This document shows positions 1 through 6,555 of a stretch of DNA of 64,000 nt, piece after piece; position 1 is the first letter of the stretch, and the number at the start of each line of letters is the position of its first letter. Under the pieces are notes generated by a model that saw nothing but the letters and a program-made list of their open reading frames with translations, ran no database searches and was not told the origin of the DNA. The DNA is taken from NCBI GenBank assembly GCA_964551475.1, contig CAZKCI010000027.1:50753-114752 (forward strand), given 5' to 3'. Made by a program: the position numbers and the translations under genes. This DNA comes from CAZKCI01 sp964551475. GTDB lineage: Bacteria; Auribacterota; Erginobacteria; Erginobacterales; CAZKCI01.

Positions 1-81
1 AACCCGGGCGAGCAGAAGCGCTCCCAGAAGAAAAAGGAGGCTCAGGCGGAAGGCGGCGGCTCGGGAGAGCGGATGAGCCAT
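1..81 (-). CDS. N-terminus of a membrane/exported protein, possibly EpsI-like (partial)
   Basis: An ATG at 81 opens a frame of 27 codons that runs off the window start. It begins M-A-H-P-L-S-R and passes into a strongly hydrophobic stretch of about 12 residues after two arginines, as in a signal anchor. It starts inside the last 40 bp of the exosortase gene, so the two would be translationally coupled. Exosortase genes are very often followed by, or fused to, an EpsI-type protein with such an N-terminus. The EpsI assignment rests only on position; the coding call rests on the hydrophobic frame and the overlap. Confidence 0.4.
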   Translation of the reverse strand, partial: MAHPLSRAAAFRLSLLFLLGALLLARV

Positions 82-926
82 CGGATCACCAGGAGGTAGC
101 AGAGAAGGCACACGATATAGACCCCCACGCCCAGGGCGATATGAATTCCCCCGCGCAGGATCGCCGGACCCGCGGTCTGGCGGAGAACGATCAGGAGGGC
201 GACTCGCAGCGTGTTGCTGACCGGGGCGAAAACGAAGGCGGCGAGCACCGCCGCCAGACGGCGGGAGAAGGTGAACGGGAAAAGAAACGCGAAGACGCCC
301 CCGACGGCGCCGAAGGAGAGAAGAGAGCGCAAACCCGCGCAGGGATCCCCGATGGCCAGCGGCTCCCCGGGTGGCGCGGAGGGGAGCACGATCTGGAATC
401 CGCTCGGCCAGGCTTCGATCCCGAGGAGCCGAACCAGAAACAGAGCCGCCTGGATCGAGGCCACCTTGAGGCGAAAGGCGAGCGCGATGACGGCGAGACC
501 GGGCAGGGGGATGACGAAGGCGAGCAGCAAAAGCGGGCCGAAGAGGATCCGGGTCCGGGGAAGGCCCCAGTTGAACAGGCTCAAGCCCGCGAGAACCGGG
601 AAGAGGGACCAGGCGGCAACGAAGTTTATCCGAAACACGCGGCCGAAGAGATGGAGGGCAAGACCGGCGAGGAGGAGGGGAAGGCCGGCCCGGGAGGGTC
701 GAGGAGAAGCGGCGGCAAGACGATGGCGTCTCTGCCGGAAAAGAAAGGCCATGGCCACGAGAAGCAGCCAGCCGTGGGTGTAATAGGAATCCGTCTCTCG
801 GACGGCGTCGTCGATCCAGAGAAAGGACGGCCAGAAAAGGATGCCCACGGCGAGCAGGAGAAGGGCCATCCTCCAGGCCTCCACGCCGGGGCGCGGGAGA
901 GAAAACAATAATGGGGAAGATTTCAC
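42..926 (-). CDS. xrt: exosortase / archaeosortase family transpeptidase
   Basis: Polytopic membrane protein of 294 residues with about eight hydrophobic segments. The exosortase catalytic triad is visible: Cys196 in D-P-C-A-G-L-R-S, Arg241 in S-N-T-L-R-V, and His262 in G-G-I-H-I-A-L-G. The family cleaves a C-terminal sorting signal (PEP-CTERM-like) and anchors the protein at the envelope, usually with exopolysaccharide production. The start is a GTG at 926, one base after the stop of the upstream polysaccharide deacetylase, so the genes are coupled. No obvious PEP-CTERM substrate is encoded in this window. Subfamily cannot be assigned by eye. Confidence 0.93.
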   Translation of the reverse strand: MKSSPLLFSLPRPGVEAWRMALLLLAVGILFWPSFLWIDDAVRETDSYYTHGWLLLVAMAFLFRQRRHRLAAASPRPSRAGLPLLLAGLALHLFGRVFRINFVAAWSLFPVLAGLSLFNWGLPRTRILFGPLLLLAFVIPLPGLAVIALAFRLKVASIQAALFLVRLLGIEAWPSGFQIVLPSAPPGEPLAIGDPCAGLRSLLSFGAVGGVFAFLFPFTFSRRLAAVLAAFVFAPVSNTLRVALLIVLRQTAGPAILRGGIHIALGVGVYIVCLLCYLLVIRWLIRSPEPPPSA

Positions 927-927
927 G

Positions 928-1650
928 CTACCGGCGATGACGGAGGCGCCATCCCTCCCGGATTTTCTCTTCCATATATATTCTCGCCCAACGGAATCCG
1001 GCCCCGCGAACGATCGCCCGGAGATCGCGGGCGGTCATCCGGGAGCGGACGGGATAGCGACGCCAATGGTAGGGGTCGGTCGAAGGCGCGTTGGCGCCGG
1101 CGCGGGAGGCGCAGAGGCCGCGGTAGCCGGCGCGGCGGACCAGCGCGGGGAAATGGGGCGGGAGATAGCCGCGGGGGAGTGCAAAAAAGGAGATCGCCGT
1201 GTTGAGCTGCTCCTCCAGGCGACGTTTGGATTCGGCCGCCTCGCGGAAAAGATCCGCCGCCGATCTCCCGGTCAGGAGGTCATGGCTCATCCCGTGGGAA
1301 CCGACCTCCATCCCGGCGGCGAGAAGAGCCCGCAGGTCGTCCCATCCCATCATCCCTTCCGTTCCGACCAGCGACACGGAGGGGAAGAATACCGCCTTGA
1401 ATCCAAACTCAGCGAGCAGGGGCAGGGCCGCGGTGACATTGTCCTTCCACCCGTCGTCGAAGGTGAGGATCGTTGCCGGGGGGCCCGAAACAGTCTCCCG
1501 TTCAACCAGATATTCGCTCAGCGTCGGCGTACGGATGCCTTCATCGCGGAGATAGCCGAGCCAAGACCGGAATCCCTCCGGCGGCAAACGGTAGCCGGCC
1601 GGGCCGCTATTCTCGCTGATGCTGTGGAACATCAGGAACGGAACCATCAT
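928..1650 (-). CDS. polysaccharide deacetylase (NodB homology domain)
   Basis: The product of about 240 residues starts at M-M-V-P-F-L-M-F-H-S. The NodB metal and catalytic motifs are present: T-F-D-D-G at about 63-67 and S-H-G-M-S-H at about 118-123. It should de-N-acetylate an envelope or exported polysaccharide and sits immediately upstream of the exosortase, a common pairing. The open frame continues upstream to 1983, but that part is repeat sequence and overlaps the next gene, so the ATG at 1650 (or 1647) is preferred. No strong ribosome binding site is visible because the repeat abuts the start. Confidence 0.88.
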   Translation of the reverse strand: MMVPFLMFHSISENSGPAGYRLPPEGFRSWLGYLRDEGIRTPTLSEYLVERETVSGPPATILTFDDGWKDNVTAALPLLAEFGFKAVFFPSVSLVGTEGMMGWDDLRALLAAGMEVGSHGMSHDLLTGRSAADLFREAAESKRRLEEQLNTAISFFALPRGYLPPHFPALVRRAGYRGLCASRAGANAPSTDPYHWRRYPVRSRMTARDLRAIVRGAGFRWARIYMEEKIREGWRLRHRR

Positions 1651-1659
1651 AAACAAAAT

Positions 1660-1797
1660 CCGAAATCCGAAATCCGAAATCCGAAACAAATCCGAAATCC
1701 GAATGACCGAAACAAAGGATGCCGCCCAGCCGTTTGGGAATTTCGATATTCGAATTTGTTTCGGATTTCGTATTTCGATATTCGAATTTCTCCTTTC
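1660..1797. repeat. family A intergenic repeat (ATCCGAAATCCGAA words, inverted arms)
   Basis: The left half is tandem AAATCCG words and the right half carries reverse-complement words (TTTCGATATTCGAATTTG, TTTCGGATTTCG), giving an imperfect long hairpin. The centre holds AAAGGATGCC...TTTGGG (1714-1738), which recurs as CCCAAAGGGCATCC at 26709 inside another family A copy. The element fills the whole gap between the metallophosphoesterase stop and the deacetylase start. Related words lie at 26618-26738 and 27610-27655. Confidence 0.85.
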
Positions 1798-2632
1798 ATT
1801 CGGTGAATTTAAACAGCGTGATTTCGGGAGGGCAGAGGAAACGGACCGGATAAGGCTTGGACCCGATCCCCCGGTTGACGTAGAGCCAGCCGCCCGGGAG
1901 GGGGAAGAGGCCGCGGAGGAACGGAGAGCGGCCGTAGGATTCGAGGAAACGACCCCAGGCCGGCAGGCCGACCTGTCCGCCATGGGTGTCCCCGGAGAGC
2001 ACCAGGTCGGCCCCCTGCTCGATCAGAGCCGGGGCGAGATCGGGGCTGGCGGAGAGGACGACGAGCGGCTCATTCCGAGGAATCCCCTCCAGGGCGGCGG
2101 AGATCCCTCCTTCCCCCCCGTAGTCGACGCCGGCCAGCCAGAAAAAATCCTCCCCGTTCCCGAAGCGCATCTTCAGGCTCTTTCCCCCGATCAGCGAGAG
2201 GCCGGAGCGCTTCCAGAGCAAGACAAAATCGTCTCCCTGGAGGTAAGCCCGGTCGGCGTTCCCCAGGATCCCGTAGCACCACATCCCGGGTCTCAGTCTC
2301 GAAACCAGCCGGGCGACCAGGGGGGCGGCGCGGGAAGATTCGACATAGTCCCCGGTGAAAAGGACGCAGTCCGGATGGAGACGGTTGATCCTTTCGATCA
2401 GGCTTTTCTCCCGGAACCCCAGCTCCCCGGCGATGTGAAGGTCGGAGACCTGGACGATCCGTCGGCCCTGGAGAACGCGGGCGAGAGCGGGATGGCGGAT
2501 GCGGACGGTCGTCACCGTCACCCAGTTCGGCTCGATCACCAGGGCGTCAAAGAGGATAAAGCCGGCCGTGGCGACGGCCGCCAGGCCGAGCAGCGCGGCC
2601 AGAAGAAGGAATTTCGTCGGGGCGGGCCTCAT
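1796..2632 (-). CDS. metallophosphoesterase-like membrane protein, several active-site His lost
   Basis: This 278-residue protein has an N-terminal membrane anchor (about 8-30) and a calcineurin-like fold of the YkuE/LpxG type. Motifs I and II are intact (S-D-L-H around 63-66, T-G-D-Y around 93-96). Motif III reads G-N-A-D instead of G-N-H-D, motif IV reads S-A-S-P-D instead of the usual S-H-N-P-D, and motif V reads S-G-D-T-H-G-G-Q instead of G-H-T-H-G-G-Q. Three metal or catalytic histidines are therefore replaced, so it may be inactive, a pseudoenzyme, or use altered metal binding. It is the first gene of the minus-strand group leading to the exosortase. The ATG is at 2632. Confidence 0.85.
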   Translation of the reverse strand: MRPAPTKFLLLAALLGLAAVATAGFILFDALVIEPNWVTVTTVRIRHPALARVLQGRRIVQVSDLHIAGELGFREKSLIERINRLHPDCVLFTGDYVESSRAAPLVARLVSRLRPGMWCYGILGNADRAYLQGDDFVLLWKRSGLSLIGGKSLKMRFGNGEDFFWLAGVDYGGEGGISAALEGIPRNEPLVVLSASPDLAPALIEQGADLVLSGDTHGGQVGLPAWGRFLESYGRSPFLRGLFPLPGGWLYVNRGIGSKPYPVRFLCPPEITLFKFTE

Positions 2633-2755
2633 AGAATGCCGCGAGCAGGGTCGAAGCAGTCATCCCCGACGCGGGACGAGGGAACGAATATGAATATTCC
2701 AGCAACAATCCGGCGCGGGCGGCCGGAGACACCGGCTGACACTTCTGATCAAACC

Positions 2756-2798
2756 GAATAGCCGTCCGCCCCGTTCCAGACGGGCCGGACGGCTATTC
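2756..2798. terminator. strong stem-loop at end of the 2793-4250 gene
   Basis: A perfect 13-bp stem (GAATAGCCGTCCG paired with its complement at 2786-2798) encloses a further CCCGT/ACGGG stem. The hairpin begins at the stop codon of the minus-strand surface protein gene. There is no clear U tract, only GGTTTGATC, so intrinsic termination is plausible but not proven. Confidence 0.55.
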
Positions 2799-4250
2799 GA
2801 CGGTGAGCTTCCCTACTTCCCAGTCCTGGATTTCGGGGTTGGTGTAGGGTTCCTTGATGAAGTCCTGCGGGTAGTTCGGCTGAATGATGTTGGTGACTTT
2901 CTTATTTTCCACGTCCCAGTCCGCCATCTTGACGTAGTTCAGACCGCCGCCTCCGGTGTCGGCGATGATGTAGAGGCCGGCCCTGACCACGTAGTTCCCC
3001 GGAGGGGAGTCGGGGCTCAGCATCAGCGGGCCGGACTCGACCGCGATCTCCTGGTTCAGCGCCCAATTCCGGATCGGGGGATAGAGGGGGACGTCGACGT
3101 CGATCCTCCCCGCCCGGTCGAACTCGCGGTAGACGTGGACGAACATCTTGTGGGTCGGGAAGAGGGGGGCGGTGAGCTTGTAGACCACCGAGAGCTTGAA
3201 GACATCGCCCCGTTTCACTCTGGTCGGGCCGTCCAGGCGGACAAAGGTGAGCGAGGGCTCTCCGCTGGGCCCGCCCCGGGAGCGCAGACGGAGCATGGAG
3301 AGATAGAAGCTGAAATCCTTTCCGGGCCGCGGAAGGAAAAGCTTGACCGAGCTGATGGCGGAGATGTTGATCGCCCCGCCCGTGTCCATCATGGGGACGA
3401 CCTCACGGACGGTCTCTCCGGGATTGAACCGGATTTCCTTCTTAAAAAGTCTTCCGCTCTTGTCGTTGATCTGGAGGATGACCCGCCCCCCCTCCCCCCC
3501 GGGAATGCCCTGGAGAGCGATCTCCAGGTTGTCATACAGGGACCAGTCGGCGGTACGGGGGCGGAGGGAGAAATAATTCTCGAGGGCGATCGCCGGGTAT
3601 TCCCCTTCCGGTTTGATCGTGACCAGCGCCATGGGCGTGTCCCCTTCCTTGAAGAGCGAGATGGTGGCGCCTCGGGGCTCCCAAAAGATCAGGTCCTGTT
3701 CGCTGGCGAAGGTGACCAGGTCGAACTCGGTCGGCGCGGCGGCCGCTCCTTCCTTCTTCTCCGCCGCCTTGACCGAGATCTTCCCCAGGGCGAAGTTCTT
3801 GATCTCGGTGTTGGTGAGGGGTTCCCGGACAAAACGGACCCCTTTCTCGTCCGCGCTGATTTCCATCAGCCCCATCCGCACCTCGTAGTCTCCCGGCTCC
3901 AGATCGTAGGGGATGGACATCCCGAACGGGCCGACCTCGACCACCTGGCCGACCTCCCAGCGGTTGGTCGGGAAGCGGGGGAAGAAATCGGCGTTGACAC
4001 GGACCTCGTTCTGTCCGGCGGGGACGAAGTGCAGGAAAATCTTCTCGCTCTTGTCCACCGGCGCGGTGAGCTGGAAAAAAGCGGATCCGGTGAAAAAATC
4101 CCCCTGGGAGGCCTCTGTCTGCATCTGGAAGCTGACGAAGGAAACCCGGGGGGAACCCTGGCGAAGAATGGTTTCAGCGGGGGCGGGCGAGGCGAGGAGG
4201 AGCGCCGCGAGAGACAGAAGCGCAGTCAACCATCCGGATGCAGTCTTCAT
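2793..4250 (-). CDS. exported protein with two Ig-like modules flanking a CBM-like module
   Basis: A signal peptide (M-K-T-A-S-G-W then a hydrophobic core ending A-P-A-E) precedes about 455 residues. The first module (about 25-165) and the last (about 345-485) share a pattern: L-T-A-P, a K-x-F-x-H-x-V/F strand, a P-x-x-x-W segment, P-G-[DN]-Y-x-V-R-x-G-L, and a P-x-T-N-x-E-I tail. The middle (about 170-330) resembles a galactose-binding or CBM-type jelly roll. The downstream gene encodes a membrane-anchored protein with the same CBM-like plus Ig-like modules. Similar P-P-G-x-Y-x-L-x-x-G-L modules occur at the C-termini of some GT39 membrane enzymes. Function is unknown; a glycan-associated envelope role is inferred. 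The ATG at 4250 is preferred over 4268 because of the signal peptide. Confidence 0.72.
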   Translation of the reverse strand: MKTASGWLTALLSLAALLLASPAPAETILRQGSPRVSFVSFQMQTEASQGDFFTGSAFFQLTAPVDKSEKIFLHFVPAGQNEVRVNADFFPRFPTNRWEVGQVVEVGPFGMSIPYDLEPGDYEVRMGLMEISADEKGVRFVREPLTNTEIKNFALGKISVKAAEKKEGAAAAPTEFDLVTFASEQDLIFWEPRGATISLFKEGDTPMALVTIKPEGEYPAIALENYFSLRPRTADWSLYDNLEIALQGIPGGEGGRVILQINDKSGRLFKKEIRFNPGETVREVVPMMDTGGAINISAISSVKLFLPRPGKDFSFYLSMLRLRSRGGPSGEPSLTFVRLDGPTRVKRGDVFKLSVVYKLTAPLFPTHKMFVHVYREFDRAGRIDVDVPLYPPIRNWALNQEIAVESGPLMLSPDSPPGNYVVRAGLYIIADTGGGGLNYVKMADWDVENKKVTNIIQPNYPQDFIKEPYTNPEIQDWEVGKLTVE

Positions 4251-4278
4251 GATGTCAGCCCCCAGCATGAGGAATCGC

Positions 4279-4410
4279 GTCGATGGGCAAGGGCCAGGTT
4301 ATTGGTCTGGTTCATGGGCAAAGTCATGGGGCGCGCAACGTAACAGCCCTGCCATCACTACCGACATTGCCCAGGCCCGAACCTTTGACCTTACCCTTAC
4401 CCATTTTACC
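4279..4410. repeat. family B palindromic intergenic repeat, copy 1 (GTCGATGGGTAAGG words)
   Basis: The left arm is G/T-rich (GTCGATGGGCAAGG...GGTCTGGTTCATGGGCAAAG). The right arm is its imperfect complement (CCTTACCCTTACCCATTTTACC). Other copies lie at 13994, 16149, 47433, 49978 and 62550. The right edge touches the stop codon of the minus-strand gene ending at 4410. Confidence 0.88.
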
Positions 4411-5447
4411 TATTTTTTAGGGCCCGTCACCTGGATTTTGCTCACCCGGAACTCCTTGAGCTCCGGGTTCTCATACGGCTGAAAATAGTACTGGAAACGG
4501 CCGGCGACCTCCAGGGGATGGGCGAGGATCGCTTCCAGGTCGTAGGTACCCGGGGGAAGGTCGGCCGGGAGGGCGACCTCCACCGGGCCGACCTTGACCA
4601 GCTTGCCCTCCGGCCACTGGCTGGTCGGGAAGGGGGGCGAGACCTCGGCCAGCGTGCGGACATTGCCCTCCCGGCTCAAACGGAGAAGCAGGGTGTGATC
4701 GGATCCCAGGGGACGGCGGGCGATGAAGTAGAACGATCCCGCAAATTTCTCGCCGGGCGAGGCGGAGGCGGGGAATTCCAGACCCATGAAACGGACCAGC
4801 GCCGTCGACGGCGCTTCCTGGGCGGAAGAGGGAAAACCGATATCGGTGTAATAAAGGACCGTCTCCGAGGAGGGGTCCCAGAGGAAGAAGTTCAGGTAGC
4901 CGATCTTGCTGGCGTCGATCCTCTCCGCGATCTGGCGGACGGGGATCTCGATCCGGCGGGACTGGCCGGGGGCGATCTTCTCCGCCCTCTGGAAGCTCTG
5001 GCCGCCGACGTCCTTGACCTTGACCTTGAGATCGACGTCGAAGGACTGGGGGTTGAAAACCGTGAAGAACAGGGAGGCGGCATCCCTCCAGTCCATCGTC
5101 GGCATGGTGTCGTCGGTCCAGAGGAATCCGGGCGACTGGGAAGGGTAGTAGGTCACCCGGGCCCACTTCTCCGGCGAGTCGAAGGGGCTGTTGACGATCT
5201 CGAAGCGGGTGCCGGCGGTCACCCAGATCTCGGCGTCTTCGGGTCGGGAGAAATCGCAGCGGAAACCGGCCATGTTCTTCGCCTTGACTCCGGAGACGAT
5301 CGCCACCGGCTCGCGCTTGATCTTTTTCAGCCAGGAGGGCAGCTGGGCGATCCGGTCCTTGAGGAAGAGGCCCAGGACCAGGAGCACCAGGACGACCCAG
5401 GCCGCGGTCATGACCCGGTTGACCCATGTTTTTCTTATGGTTTTCAC
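4410..5447 (-). CDS. membrane-anchored protein with CBM-like and Ig-like modules
   Basis: The 345 residues start with a basic N-terminus and one membrane helix (about 13-32), so the rest should face outward. Residues about 55-210 look like the CBM-like module of the protein encoded at 2793-4250. Residues about 230-340 are its Ig-like module (F-P-T-S-Q-W, L-P-P-G-T-Y-D-L, Y-E-N-P-E-L). The two genes are therefore module-sharing paralogues separated by a family B repeat. The start is a GTG at 5447 with no visible Shine-Dalgarno; an ATG at 5411 would shorten the anchor. It is divergent from the motor operon starting at 5595. No enzymatic motif is seen. Confidence 0.7.
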   Translation of the reverse strand: MKTIRKTWVNRVMTAAWVVLVLLVLGLFLKDRIAQLPSWLKKIKREPVAIVSGVKAKNMAGFRCDFSRPEDAEIWVTAGTRFEIVNSPFDSPEKWARVTYYPSQSPGFLWTDDTMPTMDWRDAASLFFTVFNPQSFDVDLKVKVKDVGGQSFQRAEKIAPGQSRRIEIPVRQIAERIDASKIGYLNFFLWDPSSETVLYYTDIGFPSSAQEAPSTALVRFMGLEFPASASPGEKFAGSFYFIARRPLGSDHTLLLRLSREGNVRTLAEVSPPFPTSQWPEGKLVKVGPVEVALPADLPPGTYDLEAILAHPLEVAGRFQYYFQPYENPELKEFRVSKIQVTGPKK

Positions 5448-5518
5448 TTGTAAACTAATATAATACTTCCCCGGTCCTGTTTCCGCAACCTGGAAGCGCT
5501 GGCGGCCCGGCTAAAATC

Positions 5519-5546
5519 TTGACACGCTTACCTCCGATACTATACA
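5519..5546 (+). promoter_or_regulatory. sigma70-type promoter of the motor operon
   Basis: TTGACA (5519-5524) and TATACA (5541-5546) are separated by 16 bp. They lie about 50 bp before the LysM gene start, which has the ribosome site AGGAAGGAG at 5577-5585. This is the best promoter match in the window and faces the 5595-11375 operon. Confidence 0.7.
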
Positions 5547-5594
5547 TTGGCGTGAAGAATCCGGCGCCGGAGGCGCAGGAAGGAGACGTTCACG

Positions 5595-6512
5595 ATGCGC
5601 TTGGCTTTCCTGACCATACTCATCCTCGCGACACTTCCGGGCCAAACCCGGGCGCAACAGCCTGACTCCCCGGAGATGGCCGATCGCACCGACCTGGAGT
5701 CCGTCTGGAAGCGCTCCGGACGGACGACCCGGGTCATCGACTACCCCTTCAGCCCCCGCCCCTGGATCTCCAGCGGTCCCGACCTTCGGGACTGGGGAAA
5801 CCAGGGCTACATCTTCATCAACCCGCGGATCGAAGACCGGGCGCGGACCCTTCCCGCCCCCACCCCGGAAGAGGGGCTGACCGCCGTGGAAACGGTCGAA
5901 GCGGAGGAGATCGCCCGCATGCTGGAGGAGGAAAAAGGACGGCGGGGGGCCCTGGAGGCGGAGATCAAAGCGGCGCAGGAGGAGCTCCAGGCGGCCCGGG
6001 AGAAAACCGAAGATCAGTCGGCCAAGATCTTGATTCTCGAAAACCAGATCGAGGAGATGGAAAAGCAGAAGGGCGCCGTGACGGCTGAATGGACAGGGGA
6101 GACCGGCGGAACCGGCGGACCGCCAGCCGCCGGACTTATCGTGGAGAAGACGGACACCTACCCGGTCGGTCAGGACCAGAGCCTGTGGTCGATTGCCGGG
6201 CGGGCCGAGGTCTACGGGAACCCCTTCAAATGGCTCCTTCTCTACCACGCCAACCGCGACCAGATCTTCGACCCCGACCTGATCTATCCCGGCATGATCC
6301 TGATGGTTCCCCGCTATAAGGACCTGGAGGTTTTCCCGCCCCCGCCGGCGGAAGAGAAAGCGGCGGCGACGGAGCCGGCAGAGGAAGGAGCGGCGGCGGC
6401 GACGCCCGCTTTGACGGAGGAAACCCCTGTTGCCAAGCCCCCGGCGACTTCTCCGGCGAACGCCACCCAGGCTCCAGAAATGCCGGCGCCAAATCCGTCA
6501 CCTCTGTCCTGA
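5595..6512 (+). CDS. exported coiled-coil LysM protein, first gene of the motor operon
   Basis: A 305-residue protein with a signal peptide (M-R-L-A-F-L-T-I-L-I ending T-R-A-Q). A mostly charged heptad-like coiled coil spans about 100-160, and a LysM-type domain about 190-240 (Y-P-V-G-Q-D-Q-S-L-W-S-I-A, then H-A-N-R-D-Q-I, then Y-P-G-M-I-L-M-V-P). The tail is low-complexity Pro/Ala/Glu. LysM binds peptidoglycan or related glycans, so this is probably a periplasmic wall-binding protein. It leads an operon of motor genes and may anchor or brace the motor; that role is inference. Confidence 0.82.
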   Translation: MRLAFLTILILATLPGQTRAQQPDSPEMADRTDLESVWKRSGRTTRVIDYPFSPRPWISSGPDLRDWGNQGYIFINPRIEDRARTLPAPTPEEGLTAVETVEAEEIARMLEEEKGRRGALEAEIKAAQEELQAAREKTEDQSAKILILENQIEEMEKQKGAVTAEWTGETGGTGGPPAAGLIVEKTDTYPVGQDQSLWSIAGRAEVYGNPFKWLLLYHANRDQIFDPDLIYPGMILMVPRYKDLEVFPPPPAEEKAAATEPAEEGAAAATPALTEETPVAKPPATSPANATQAPEMPAPNPSPLS

Positions 6513-6536
6513 TCACCGATCACTGATTACTTTTTA
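6513..6536. repeat. family C words (TCACTGATTACT) in the operon spacer
   Basis: A short stretch of ATCACTGATTACT-like words starts right after the LysM gene stop and ends before the GGGAG ribosome site of the next gene. The same words recur at 39736-39788, 45375-45437, 53780-53800 and 60150-60190. Confidence 0.6.
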
Positions 6537-6555
6537 CTGTTTCTTCCCGGGAGAC

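Noticed and set aside
928..1983. Longer polysaccharide deacetylase with a 111-residue N-terminal extension
   Set aside because: The extension is encoded by family A repeat words and overlaps the metallophosphoesterase gene; no NodB feature lies there.
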